64,000 bases of DNA from Bettongia penicillata ogilbyi (lineage: Eukaryota; Chordata; Mammalia; Diprotodontia; Potoroidae): NCBI GenBank assembly GCA_023548195.1, contig JAJHZJ010000531.1, positions 7,737,900 through 7,801,899 of the forward strand, written 5' to 3'. Numbering within the stretch: the first letter of the stretch is position 1; each line of letters opens with the position of its first letter. Of the stretch, positions 1-11,215 are shown piece by piece. The position numbers and the translations under genes were made by a program. Under the pieces are notes generated by a model. The model did no database searches and was not told where the DNA came from. It was given only the letters and a program-made list of their open reading frames with translations.

Positions 1-530
1 AGACTCTGGGAACCTCCTTGAATCTTCCCACTTAATCTGGCTTTTCATACCCAAATCTATTACCCTTAACCTAGCCTAGTCCTCCATTATGTTACCTCTA
101 GATTGTCCCACCTGCTTCTCATCCAAGTCTTCCATTGTCTAATACCTCCCCAATTGTTTCCTTGATCAGTCACCCTAGTCCCATTAAGATCCTCCTTGAA
201 CTCCTCAAGACCCCCTCTAAACCCCTCCTCCCATCACCCCACACTACTAGACCACCACCAGATCCCTCTCACAGTCTTTCTGTATATAGCTCCATCTCAC
301 CCGCATGAAGGCACTCAGATTCTATCCAGCTCAGCCGGCTTGTTAATACAAGCATCAGAAATGGTGAGGCTTCTTAAGAGTCAACCCAATATGCAAATCT
401 TTAATAAACTTTGTTTTACTTTGGCTGGAAGAAGGCTTGGGTTGAATTCATTTGGGCAGGACTTGGGGTGTCTGTGTTTTGGGATCCCAAGCACCCCAAA
501 CCTCAACATTATGGTTCCCTGACCTAAACA
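1..530 (+). mobile_element. Retroviral LTR (ERV), plus orientation, 5' end cut by window edge
   Basis: The segment has the order expected of an LTR: a U3-like region, a TATA-type box at 283-288 (gtatatag context), a polyadenylation signal aataaa at 403-408, then a U5-like part ending in ...CA at 508 or 530. A primer-binding-site match follows within 2-3 bp. The TATA to poly(A)-signal distance (~120 bp) fits an R region in between. The LTR start (TG) is probably left of the window. No gag/pol/env coding sequence is seen after it. That it is an ERV is inferred from architecture; the family is unknown. Confidence 0.7.
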
Positions 531-550
531 TATGGTTCCCTGACTGGGAA
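512..550 (+). other. Primer binding site, tRNA-Glu type, with tandem partial copy
   Basis: Positions 533-550 read tggttccctgactgggaa, which matches the complement of the 3' end of mammalian tRNA-Glu at 17 of 18 bases. A partial copy, tggttccctgacc, lies 21 bp upstream at 512-524. A PBS 2-3 bp after an LTR end is where a retroviral genome anneals its tRNA primer. The two copies leave it open whether the LTR ends at 508 or 530. Confidence 0.7.
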
Positions 551-600
551 ACACTGCCAATCTCAAGCTCTTCACCAGCCAAGACTAGACAAGAGGGCAA

Positions 601-952
601 GATAGACTCTGAGTGCCTTCGTGGAGGTGAGATGGAACTTATATACAGAAAGACTGTGGGAGGGATCTGGTGGTAGTCTAGTGTTCTGGGGTGATGGGAG
701 GTTTAGGGAGAGTCTTGAGGAGGAGTCCAAGGAAGATCTCAGTGGGACTGGGGTGATTGATCAAGGGTGGAAAACAACTGGAGGCAATCAGGAGCATATT
801 AGACAATGGAGGACTTGGGTGGGAAGCAGGTAGAGCAATTCAGAGGTAACATATAATGGAGGGGAAGGCTAGGTTAAGGGTAACAGATTTGGATATGAAA
901 TGCCAGATTAAATGGGAAGATTCAAGGAAAGTTCAAGGAAGTTCCCAGAGTC
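601..952 (-). mobile_element. Inverted second copy of the same LTR's U3
   Basis: The reverse complement of 601-952 aligns collinearly with 2-327: both contain gactctgggaac, then the run of CCT-rich U3 sequence, gtctttctgtatata, ccatctcac and ggcactcag. Similarity stops near the presumed start of R, just past the TATA box. The two U3 arms therefore face each other around a ~270-bp loop holding R, U5 and the PBS of the left copy. The arms differ by scattered substitutions and small indels, so they are not very recent. Confidence 0.75.
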
Positions 953-2309
953 CGTACCCCATCACCACTGTAGATTTTGTCTGTTTTTCGTCTGTCCTTT
1001 CTGCCTTAGATGAGGATTATTAGAAACCAAATGAACTAGGCAGCAACTTTGTGATATTCAAAAGATGGGAAGAGTGAATTGGATGTCTTGGAACTAGAGT
1101 CTAGGCCAGTGTTTACATCGGCACGGTCCCTAAGGAACAACTGGGACCAATCCCAGAGGTAAATGAAGTGCTGGGAGGTCTAGAAGTTGCGCTAAATTTG
1201 AAAGTGAACTTGGTGAGGGTATATTATAGAAACTGCTTTAAGTCCGAGTCTACTCCAGGAAGCAAGAGGGTATGGGGAAAGTATGTATGTACCCTCTACT
1301 TCCTGTTTTCTCAGTAAATATCCCTTTATAAAAGCTAAATGCTGTTAACTATTTAAACAACACTGGAGTACTGATCACTAGGGATGGATCTGATTGGAAT
1401 GGGGAGAGCATTGAAGAAGAATTACCCCTAAATCCTTTGAACTCTTTGAAACTCTTGTTCAGAAACCAGACTCATCTGTGAGGATGGAAGTTGGGAAAAG
1501 GATCTTCAATGCTAATGAGAGCTACATATGTTATATTAAATGCTGTACAAAGCATATACACTCAAATTTTCTTCAGAGTCTTTGGTATTATAAAGATAAG
1601 ATGAACTGAAACAGACATATGTATTCTGGTTTTCGATTTTTATTTTATCTTTCAAAGACTGGTTCTCTCTATCTTGCCCAGGCTAGAAGTCCAGAGCCTA
1701 GTCATAGGCCTAATCCCACTACTGATCAACAAAGGAGTTTTAACCTGGTCCATTTCCAACCTAGGCCAGTTGATCCCTCCTTTGGCAACTTGGTAGCCTC
1801 ACTGCTTCTAAGGACTTACCATTTTGATACTGAACTTATTGTGAACCTCTGAACTGCATAGCTCACTGCATCAGTCTTTACTCTTAACATGATAACTTTC
1901 AATTATCTAGAAAATCATTTATGTGGAAAAGCTCATTGAACAAATAAATAATATTTTACTATATTTCTTTCAGAAGACTATTGGGTGTGGTGGCAGTTTC
2001 TTCTTAGTTATTTTATTTATGGGTTATGCTATCAGATGCTAGATAACTGAGTCCTTATTTTATATCACATAGGTACATAGCAATACCTTAATTTATGAAA
2101 TGTGTTCCTGAGGAATTAATTATAAGCTGAGTTATCACAAATAGAATAATTTTAAATATACCAAACTCTATTTTAGAACACTATTGTGAATCTTTTTTGC
2201 AAACTCAAAAAAATCTATTTATATATTGAATAATAAATTATCTCTTAAGGTACTTACTTTGCATATTTGAATTTTCATATAACAGGTTTGTTTAATAAGA
2301 GAAGCACTT
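953..2309. other. Unassigned AT-rich sequence
   Basis: No gene, tRNA or clearly recognisable repeat was identified here. Open frames are short, low-complexity and unsupported. It may contain further internal ERV or old repeat sequence that cannot be recognised by eye. Confidence 0.4.
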
Positions 2310-2600
2310 GAATAAATAAAAACCACTTATTAAGCACTTACCATGTGCCAAAGAGTGTGCTAAGCTCTGAGGAGACAAAAGGAAAATCAAGTCTGCCCTT
2401 GTCTTAGAGAGCTCACACCATAATTGGAGGAGGCAAAACATATTAAAAAATGTAGCTGCAGGACAGATGGGAAGGCCCATAAGTCGTAATGATACAGCAG
2501 TAGGGTGGATGATGGGGCCAAAGTGTATTTAAAGTTTATAAAGTCAGACAACAATGACCAGGGCCCGAAAGGAATAGCAGTGAGACAGAGCAAGGCCTGA
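2310..2600 (-). mobile_element. L2 LINE 3' end, antisense
   Basis: The plus strand shows the reverse complement of the L2 tail: attaagcacttaccatgtgcc, then gtgctaagctctgagg and ctcacaccataattggagg. Read on the minus strand this is the usual L2 ending (agcacagtgcctggcacat...taataaatg). It is a non-coding relic; the far border is approximate. Confidence 0.65.
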
Positions 2601-3390
2601 TAGTTCTCTATCTTCCTGAAAGGGTTTAATAGGTCTCTCCCAGCTCATCTAAGTAGTGTAAACAGGCATGTAGTTCTTCGGCCAAATAACTCTTACTGAG
2701 TTTTGGCTGCCAGAGTTTTGGAGGGAGGAGTCAAGGGAAGGCCCTAGGATTTATGGTAATTGTTTTGTCTTGTTTTCTAGATTTTTCCGAATCTTACTTC
2801 TTTTATTCATCTAGTTTGACAAATTAACAGAGAAGAGGATCCTTAAAGGAAGATTGCTACCAAAGGATTAGCCAGGTGTACCCAGGCACTTACAAATAGT
2901 TTTGCATTTTAGTTGTATGATATTCCCTTTTAATTTGACTTGTTATATGACTTGTTACATAATACCGTCTTAGTTAACTTTTAATTTATTTTGATGAATA
3001 AGAAGAATGTCCTTTATGATTAAGTATTCAAAAAATGTTTACCTTTAAAAAAATTCCTGTGGTATACACTCTAGTGAAATGTGCTGTATTTTCCTATACT
3101 TTGTAAAGGGCAGGGAATCTATTAGGAGGAAGAATCTTCTCCTTTCAGTCCACTTTGTTTCTAGGCAACAGGGCAGGGCTGACCACACAGGGTAGCACCC
3201 AGAATTTAAAAAAAAAAAGGTAAACATTAAAGAAGAGAAAGTAAAGATGTTAATTAATAGATCCTTACTAGACTATCTGATTAATTCAAACCTTTGCCAT
3301 TTAGGTACAGACTCTATGACTGTTGGGGAGAATAGCTTTCGAGATGGCCTACAAAAGGTGACATTGAGGACAGAACTTTTAAAGTGAAGA
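2601..3390. other. Unassigned sequence
   Basis: No gene or clear repeat was recognised in this AT-rich stretch. Short poly(A)/poly(T) runs occur near 3050 and 3210. Confidence 0.35.
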
Positions 3391-3604
3391 TGTTACTTAC
3401 GATTAACATCAGTCAGTCAGCAATCAAAAGATAAGTGCTTAGTGTGTGCCTGAACAGTGCTAAGTCCTGTGGATTCAATGAAAGGCAAATACTGTTGCTT
3501 CACTAAAGGAGCTCGCATTCTAAAGGAGGAGACTGCAAACACGGAGGTGGGGAAGATGTTGGCAGCTAGGGGGAAACCAGGAAAAACTTCCTGTAGAAAG
3601 TGGG
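3391..3604 (-). mobile_element. L2 fragment, antisense
   Basis: The motif order matches antisense L2: cagtcagtcagcaatc, ataagtgcttagtgtgtgcc, gtgctaagtcctgtgg, aaaggagctcgcattctaa. A stretch resembling the further upstream L2 3' UTR follows (gtggggaagatg...cttcctgtagaaag). Similar L2 copies lie at 2310 and 21820. Confidence 0.6.
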
Positions 3605-3776
3605 ATTTGATCTGGTTCCTTTCTTCCTTTCTTTTGCAAGGCAATCAAGGTTAAGTGATTTGCCTAGGGTCACAGGACTAATAAAGTATCAAGTGTCTAA
3701 AGGCTAAATTTGAACTTAGATCCTCCTGACTCCAGGGCCAATGCTCTAAGCACTGTGCAACCTACCTGCCTCCCTT
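3605..3776 (-). mobile_element. Marsupial tRNA-derived/CORE SINE, antisense
   Basis: The plus strand contains gttaagtgatttgcctaggg and gggtcacag, then tttgaacttagatcctcctgac, the reverse complement of the SINE body with its pol III B-box. It ends in the antisense head near actgtgcaacctacctgcc. It directly abuts an antisense L2. Confidence 0.75.
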
Positions 3777-5446
3777 TGAGGTAGTTCTTGAAGGAGGCTA
3801 GGCAAATTAAAAAAGTGGTGATGTTGAAGGCACCAAGGCAGAAGATGGTATGTTGTGCATATGTGAATACCCATGTGAGACAGCGAGAGAGAGAGAGCGA
3901 GAGAGAGAAGGATAAGAGACTGAGATTGAGAGAGAATGAAAGAAACAGATAAAATGAGTATATGTATAAACTCTTTAATAAAGACTTGTGTACCAGTCAT
4001 CCAGCAAGGCTGGGGAAGCACGTGAAAATTCTGAAAGTTATATACTCTTACCATCTTGGGAAGATTTGGAAGCTGACATAAGATCAGGCAGAGTTTTCTC
4101 CTAACAGAGGGAGTTATGAGGATCTTAGGAGAGAAGACAAGAAGAGAAAAAGAGTGAGGCAGTGAGCAACTTCTCTGTCCAGTATGGAGCAGCAGTAGAC
4201 CATGGTTGGTGGTATTAATATCTGAAGTTCCCTTTTTCAAATCCCAAACCTTCATGGAAAATCAAGAAAAGTAATGTCTAAACTGACAAGTGGAGAAGTG
4301 GATAACTGAATGAGATGGATGACTGTTTTTGTTTGTTGATGTTTTTTAATCTCAGTCACTGGCTCCAGTAGCCCTGAGACAAAATAGAGAAAGCAAGACC
4401 TGGTGTTCTTTAGCTTCTCCTCTGCTTCCCCAACCCCAACCCCAATTTACTTCATCTGGATGGGATGAGCACCACTTGTAATTATGCATTTTTAAAAAAT
4501 TCTGTTTAAGACTATATTTGATGAACCTAGTCTTATGATGAACATAAATACTTGTGGTTGGTTTCCTTTATGAATTGCTGACTGATTTATGGAATTATGA
4601 AATGAGGACAGGCATGCCTAATTCTTTGGGTACTCACCACAGCTATGATAGAGGTGGGGAGTGATGCTTCAATCACGCTTTAATAGCACCCAGAGGATAC
4701 AGGGGCAATTGGAGCAGAAAGTATGGAGACAAGTCTTGAAAGGTTGAGCAGTGTAAAGGCAGATGGTGTAGGGAACAGGAATGGGATGGTGAAGTGAAGC
4801 AGGTAGCATGGAAAAGAGAATGAGGAGGGAGAAAGTCACTTGCATAACTGTGGACTGGAATTGGGAACACCTAAGCGGTATAGACCCTTATTAGATAGAA
4901 GGGTGTTTTGGGGAACAGGAGTTTGAGGTCTCATTCTATAGGGTTTGTAGAGGATCTATGCCACCTTGGGGTTTATTCATTAACAAAATTAGCTAACTAA
5001 AGTTAACACATCCACATCATCTCAAAGTTATCGGTAAAATGTGGTGTTCTGTTGGTCTTCCCGTGAATGTCTGAAACTCATCCGAGATTTATATATCATA
5101 GGACCAAGAGGCCCTGACAGCAAAAGTCTAGCTGACTTCCCCTGATTTAACACACATTCTCAGGATATGAATTTTGGTTAATGTATGACATAGTTTGTAA
5201 ATTGTGTTCCTTTGATCTTTGGGACTATGTATGACTTATAGATTGCCCTTTGCAATCTTACTTTCTGCTACTGTCACTTTATGTTGGCTACTTATAAACT
5301 TACTATACTAACTAGAAAGGGTGTAGCGTATGGACAGGGGAATCAGAACAAGATAAATTTCTGCACACCTTTTTTAGGGGCCTGAGGTATAGGGCAGCTC
5401 TTGGAGCAACACAGGAATAAATTACCTCAAAACCCCAAACATTTTT
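3777..5446. other. Unassigned sequence with a GA-rich run
   Basis: A short GA-rich simple repeat spans about 3882-3955. A minus-strand open frame of 169 codons (3746-4255) is an uninterrupted but composition-biased run overlapping this repeat and the SINE, so I do not treat it as a gene. Nothing else was recognised. Confidence 0.35.
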
Positions 5447-5680
5447 GGGGGCAGCTAGGTGGGGCAGTAGATAGAATGCCAGGTCTGAAGTCAGGAAGAC
5501 CCATTTTCCTTAGTTCAAATCTGGCCTTGGACACTTACTAGCTCTGTGATCCTGGGCAAGTCACTTTACCCCATTTGCCTCTATTTTCTCAATCACACCA
5601 GGATCTTTGCTAAGAAAACCCCAAATGGGGTCATGAAGAGTCAAACATGACTGGAAACTACTGAACAATTCATCGTTGAA
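5447..5680 (+). mobile_element. Marsupial tRNA-derived/CORE SINE, near full length
   Basis: The element runs from the head ggggcagctaggtgg through agttcaaatctggcc (B-box), tgatcctgggcaagtcact and ctaagaaaaccccaaatggg to the tail catgaagagtcaaacatgac. The order and length (~230 bp) match the other SINE copies in the window. It would have been transcribed by RNA polymerase III and copied by a LINE. Confidence 0.85.
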
Positions 5681-5944
5681 GTTTTGTTCGCTAACTGGGG
5701 TCATAATCATGAGTCATTTCATAACTACACTTTCAAGGGCAGAGTTATTACAAACTTGGGCCATTTTTAAATCTTCCTTATTGCTAGTCTAAAATTTTCT
5801 GCCATTCTTTCCTATCAGATGCATTTATTAGTTCAAATTAAAGAAATCCAATATATCATACCCAGGACTGACAGATACTCAGAGGTCAAGCTGGTGTAGT
5901 ATATGCAGCAGAACTTTCTTTTTTAACAGAACAAAGGACAATAA

Positions 5945-6075
5945 ATTTACTCACCTGTGTGACCTTGGGTAAATCATTTAATCTCCCTGGATCTCATTTT
6001 TCTCATCTCTAAAATGACTATGGAGGGAGGAGTTTCTGAGATCTCTTCCAACTCTAACTTATGAACCTATGTTAC
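5945..6075 (+). mobile_element. MIR-type SINE fragment
   Basis: The motifs gtgtgaccttgggtaaatc, tctcatctctaaaatg and gatctcttccaactct are in the order of the MIR/THER core and 3' part. Confidence 0.75.
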
Positions 6076-6385
6076 TATATTTTCTATTGTCTAACCAACA
6101 TCTGATAAAATTTTCTTTTCTTTTACAGATTTGATGAATTTTCTTTTCTTTTACAGAATTTACAAATTTACAGAAATTTGCTTTGCTCTAACTAGATTTT
6201 TTTTAGAGGAGGTGGTTTTTCAATTGAAAATCTGGGTTGACATACACTTTGAGATTAACATCAGTTCAGATGTACTAAACTTTAAGAAAGCAATGGAAAT
6301 CACTTCTTCATGGTTTATCTGGGCCAATATAATAAAAATGCCAATACCAATTAAACTACCAAGGGGTTACTTTATAGAACTAGAC

Positions 6386-6576
6386 TAGGGGTGGGGAGCC
6401 TATGGTCTCAAGGCCACATGTGGCCTTCTAGGTCCTCAGGTACAGCCCTTTGTTTTACTGAAAAAATACTTTTATTAAGGGAATTTGTTCTGTAAAGCTT
6501 GGATTCAGTCAAAGGTGCATACTTGAGGACCTAGAGGGCCACATGTGGCCTTGAAGTCACATGTTCCCCACCCCTG
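6386..6576. mobile_element. hAT-type miniature element (copy A)
   Basis: The ends are long inverted repeats: taggggtggggagcc at the left and the complement, ccccacccctg, at the right, with ccacatgtggcc near both ends. The element is ~190 bp with an AT-rich centre containing attaagggaatttgttct. The flanks aactagac (6378-6385) and gactagat (6577-6584) look like a diverged 8-bp target duplication. CAGGGGTGGGGAACC-like ends and 8-bp duplications are typical of non-autonomous hAT elements. Related copies lie at 12942 and 55921. Confidence 0.75.
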
Positions 6577-6639
6577 GACTAGATAATAATCAAATTTGGA
6601 AGAAGAAAACATTAATAATGTCAAGATATATCTATGTCT

Positions 6640-6722
6640 ATGTTGCTATAGATATACATACACATATATATTTATGTATATATACATATGTATGTATGTA
6701 TGTATGTATATATATATATATA
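6640..6722. repeat. TA / TATG microsatellite
   Basis: This is an imperfect run of tatata, catata and tgtatgta units. The open frame over it (Y/I-rich) is a by-product. Confidence 0.85.
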
Positions 6723-6959
6723 AAGTAGTAATTAGTCTCTTACTGACACCAGATTTCAATTATATTGTGAAACTGATAGAAATATAGATCAGTAAAGTAC
6801 ACTGTCAATCCCCATCAAATTTTATAGAATTCTCAACTATTATAAATTAGCTTGCTGATCAGATGAGATCATCTTTGAGCCAACCAATGGTGCTGTCCAT
6901 GAGATCTCCTCGTAGGACTAGCCCTATACAGAATTATGAAACAGTATTGTGTTAACATT

Positions 6960-7545
6960 TCCCTATTTTCCCTTTCTAGATAACTTTCTGCATTTATATC
7001 CCTCCCTTCCTTAACAGTCTGACAGATGATATCTCCTTCATGAAACCTGTCCTTTTTTCCTCAGCTGAAAGTGACCTCGCCTACTTCAGGTTTCTTAGAG
7101 TAATTTTTACTTGACTTCTCCTTTATTCCTTATCATATCTGTCTTACTGTTTACATCAGTGGATTCATATCTAACTGGTATGGATATTTTCTCCCAAAGT
7201 ACAGATTACAACCCATCCCTTATATCTCACTTTGTGGCCCTCCTCTACTTATTCTCTTGTAAATCCATTTTAAGGAGTCCAGATAAAATGCTGCACTACC
7301 ATTGCATGACCCATCCTACCTTCTTTTACAGTCATACATTTCTTTGATGATATTTATTTGTGTTGAAATTAATCATTTATAACATGCTGCAATTTAATTA
7401 TTTCCTCTATTTGCCTCCCTATTGTCCCTTGAATGACCATGAATTTCAGTTCCTCACCAATTATGGATCAAATGCGATAATATTTGCCAAATGTTTAGAA
7501 CAGTGCCTAACATAGAGTAAGTGTTAACAAATGCTTTTTCCCTTC
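6960..7545 (+). mobile_element. L2/MIR-type 3' remnant
   Basis: The last ~100 bp are clear: atcaaatgcgataatatttg, agaacagtgcctaacatag and taagtgttaacaaatgc, the shared MIR/L2 3' ending. The preceding CT-rich sequence (tgacagatgatatctccttc...) resembles L2 3' UTR but is weak, so the left border is uncertain. Confidence 0.5.
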
Positions 7546-7748
7546 CACATCCTTCACCTCCCCATTATTATTTCCCATGATTCAGAACCATACCACATCA
7601 CCAAAAAAATACTCATGTTAGGAAGATGAGACTTTGTGTCAAAGAAAAATATGAAGTCATTGAAAACATCACAAGTTTCCCAAAGACAATCCAGATCCCT
7701 CTCTTACCCTTTTCCTCAATTCTGGCCCTAATTCATTGTTTGCCCACA

Positions 7749-7860
7749 GTGTTTGCCTTGGAGTTGGAAAGATCTGCATTTATGTTCTTTCTCTGACACA
7801 TACTAGTTGTGTTATCCGGGGCAAGTAACCCCATCTTTCAAATCTCTAAAACTGAATTGC
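7749..7860 (+). mobile_element. MIR-type SINE fragment
   Basis: The sequence ccttggagttggaaagatc, ctgacacatactagttgtg and gggcaagtaaccccatc follows the SINE core order (B-box side, then the 'gcaagtcactt' motif). It is degraded and lacks both ends. Confidence 0.6.
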
Positions 7861-8410
7861 AGGGCACACATTACTCTACTGTGGAAGAGGGAATTTGCTT
7901 GAGGATAATTCCTTATATCAGTGAAATCATGGGTTCAATCCTAAAATTTCAAATTGATAATGACACTAGCAGCATTCCATTCTTTGTTTCTAAACGACAA
8001 CAAAAAATACAGAGCACTTACTAGGGAGGTGGAGTGTCAGATAACCTACTTGATGCTTTATTTGGTCCTGAGAAACTTCTACCAAGCCATCACCTCTGGA
8101 ATGTTCACAGTATAGAGACTTTGTTAGAATTTGTATCACATCAATAACACAATCAAAATTTCAATTCAGAGGAAGAATATTGGCTTTTTACGGGCAGAAT
8201 ATTTCAACAAAATCTTCATACAATTCTAGGTATTCTAGGTCAGACCTGGGCATGGGGACTCTGTCTGAAAACCATCAAAACAGGCTGGTGGTAAGTCTAG
8301 TGGTAGTGCATATACTGAATTCTGGATCAAAGTCTCAGGCAATGCAAAATGCAAGCATTCCCAAGGTACCATAGAGAATGAGGAGAATTTAGGATTGTAA
8401 ATCAAGAGCT
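7861..8410. other. Unassigned sequence
   Basis: No gene or recognisable repeat was seen in this AT-rich stretch between a MIR and an L1. Confidence 0.3.
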
Positions 8411-11100
8411 GGGAGAAGATTCTGGAAAGATGGTGGAGTAGGTCAGAAAATTCCAAGATCTCCAGATTTCCTCCACAAATAAGACAAAATAGCACTTCAG
8501 GGCAAACAGAATAGTAAAAATAAACAAGAATAGGGGCAGAACAGTGGTCCTCTTGGAACAACTGGAAAATATCTGAAGTTTGGTACCAGTGAAGTGTAAA
8601 CACCAGCAGGCTAGTTACACTGAAAGAACAAGAGGTGAGCTGGATTAGGGGGGTGAGTGGTAACCTCAGCCCCAGTCACAGGAATTTTCATCTGCTGGAC
8701 AGTGTAGGAAATCAGGAGTCTGAGCAGGGTAAGATTGAAGGAAACTGCTGATAAGCTGTGCTGCCAAGACACAGCCCTTCCTGGGTGAAAAAGATCCTGT
8801 GAGTACAGAAGCAGTGGGGCAGGGACAAAGCTGGTTCTGGGCATTTAAAGGAGGGTAGAGTTAGTTCTTGATTTCAATTCCACGTCAAAAGGGAAAACTG
8901 AAGGAGGATCTAAGGCCAGAGACACCATCCCCCACACCCTAGAACTAGAGGAGTTTACAATAACAAGCTGCCATATTTTTTTTTTTAATGATCCGGCAAA
9001 GGAGAAAGAACTCAACCATAGAAAGTTACTATGGGAATAGAGAAGACCAGCATTCATTGTCAGAGGAAGACATTGAAGCAAAAAAACCCTCTCCCACCTC
9101 AACGAGTAATGGTCAACTTCCCAAAAAGAATTTATAAAAGAATTTCAAAAAGACTTCAAAAACCAAATGAAAGAGATTGAAAAAAATTTCTTTTTATAAA
9201 TAGGAACAATCCAAGAAAAACAAGAAGATTACAAAAAGAAAACAACCAATTAGAAAAAAGAGATCCAGAATCTTAAGGAAGAAAATAACTCCTTGAAAAT
9301 TACAATTGGGCAAAGGGAAGCCAAGGAAGTTATAAGAGACCAAGAAAATAACAAAACAAAATATAAAGAATGAAAAAATAGAAGAGAAAGTGAGACATCT
9401 CATAAGTAAAACAAATGATCTGGGGGACACATTAAGTAGAGAAAACTAAAGAATAATTGGACTACCTGAAAGCTACAATTAACAAAAAAAAGAGTCTTGA
9501 AAAAATAATACAGGAGATACTTAAAGAAAATTTTCCTGAACTGTTAGAACAAGAGTGGAAAGTAGAAATAGAAAAAAAAATCCACTAATCACCACCTGAC
9601 AGACATTCTATAAGGAACACCTGCAGGAATATCATAGCTAGATTCTGAAACCCCCAGCTCAAGGAGAAAAATATTTTGAGCAACAAGAAATAAAAGCATT
9701 TCAAATGTGACAGAGCTACAATTAGAATCACAAGATGTGGAGAGCCATGGCTATCTATTATCAAGATAAAGGTCTGGACTGCCGCTGGGAGCAAACATCC
9801 TGCCCTTGTAAAATATTTGAAACATCTTACTACCCCTCCCACTGCTGCTTACTGTAAACCCCCTACTCCCTCTTTCACCACTATAATTACTGCTACCCTA
9901 CCCCTCAATAAACGAGACTTGATCAGAAAGCCTGTCTTGTCTCCATTCTTCGCGTCTCCTGTCCCCCACCCTCTCCTTTCTTCCAGGGTCCGCGTTCTTG
10001 TCCCGCAGGCCGGGACAACAAGACACCTAGCAGCAGCTACACTAAAAGACCACAAGTCTTGGAACACTATATATTGAACATCAAATGAACTGGGGAAGTG
10101 ATGGAAAAATATTATCCTCAGCAGAGTTAAGCATAATTCTGAACAACAACAAAAAAAATGGACATTCAACGAATTGCCAGATTTTCAGAATTTTGTTTCA
10201 AAAAGATCTGAAATCAATAGAAAATTTGACATATAAGATCCAAGAGAAATAGAAGGTAAATATCAAAGACTAATTACAAGGGACTCAATTAAGGAGAGAC
10301 TGTTTACTTTTTAATATGAGGAAATGTAAATTGTATGTCTAAGATGGTTATCGGTAATTGGGCAGTTTGAAAGAAAAGTTGGCATAGAGCTGATTATAAT
10401 GTGATGCTAAAAAGTAAACTGTCTAGGAAAAGATTAAAAGAGTAATTATCTTACACAAATGAGGTGTGAGAGGAAGAATTGACACAAAGGAACAGGGGAA
10501 GAGGATTGGCAGTTCTGGAACTCCACTCTCATTGGGAATGGGTTAAAGGGGGAACAATACATATATATCTAGAAGAGTATGAAAATCTTCTAAATTCAGA
10601 AAGAAATAAAAGGATAAGGACATAGGGAGGGGGAAGAGGATAAGGGAGGGATTTTTGACTGAGGGTTAGGTTAAGTAATAGGAGGGCAAGATAGCAGGTA
10701 GAAGTAAAGCCATAAGGGATAAGAAATAAGAGATACACACAAACATAAAATAAAGATCAGGAGTAGAATTTATTAGGGGGAAAAAGCAGGAGTAGTAATC
10801 ATGGTCTCAGACAAAGTTAAAGCTAAAATAGACTTACTCAAATGACAAAAATAGGGAAACTACACTATATGCCAGACATATTAATCAATATTGTTTTAAA
10901 CTATTTAAAATAACTAAACACTATAAGGTTGGAATATTGCTGTAGTGTAGGAAATAATGAGGTGGTGGACTTAGAAAAATAAAGACTTGAATCTATGAAG
11001 GAAAATGTTATCCACCCTCAGAGAAACAGAGGACAAACAAGTATACTATGATCTTACACAGACACATGTGATGGTATATGTCTGTATATGAGTATGATTA
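8411..11100 (+). mobile_element. L1 LINE, degenerate, split by a solo LTR
   Basis: The 5' part shows the marsupial-type L1 leader (gattctggaaagatggtgga). ORF1-like sequence follows: lysine/glutamate-rich coiled-coil coding from ~9120, then the conserved C-terminal part resuming after 10024 (actaaaagaccacaagtc...). Further on, pieces of the ORF1-ORF2 spacer (~10500) and a short ORF2 endonuclease-like stretch (~10760-10850, atggtctcagacaaag) are present; most of ORF2 is missing. Frames are broken by many stops, so no protein can be made. The 3' border is approximate. Confidence 0.7.
9736..10017 (+). mobile_element. Solo LTR (ERV), with 6-bp target duplication
   Basis: The element begins TGTGGAG and ends GGGACA. 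A 6-bp direct repeat, acaaga, flanks it on both sides (9730-9735 and 10018-10023). It holds an aataaa signal near 9907 and a GC-richer 3' end than its surroundings. TG...CA ends, ~282 bp length and a perfect 6-bp duplication fit a solo LTR; 6-bp duplications are typical of class II (betaretrovirus-like) ERVs. It interrupts the L1 ORF1 relic, so it inserted after that L1. Confidence 0.85.
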
Positions 11101-11215
11101 TATATCTAAATATGTGCAAGTGTAGCTATCTATATCTATATCTACATATATATCTATGTGCATAAATATAGATATTTGTGTGCATATATGTGTGTGTATA
11201 AATGTGTATATCTGT
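11100..11215. repeat. Imperfect TA/TATC/TG microsatellite
   Basis: A run of tatctata, tatata and gtgtgtat units lies at the end of the L1 relic. Confidence 0.75.

Noticed and set aside
533..550. Possible tRNA-Glu gene fragment
   Set aside because: Only the 3'-terminal complement is present, directly after an LTR end; that is a primer binding site. No cloverleaf can be built.
3746..4255. 169-codon minus-strand frame
   Set aside because: It overlaps a SINE and a GA-rich repeat, has no recognisable domain, and is biased in composition.
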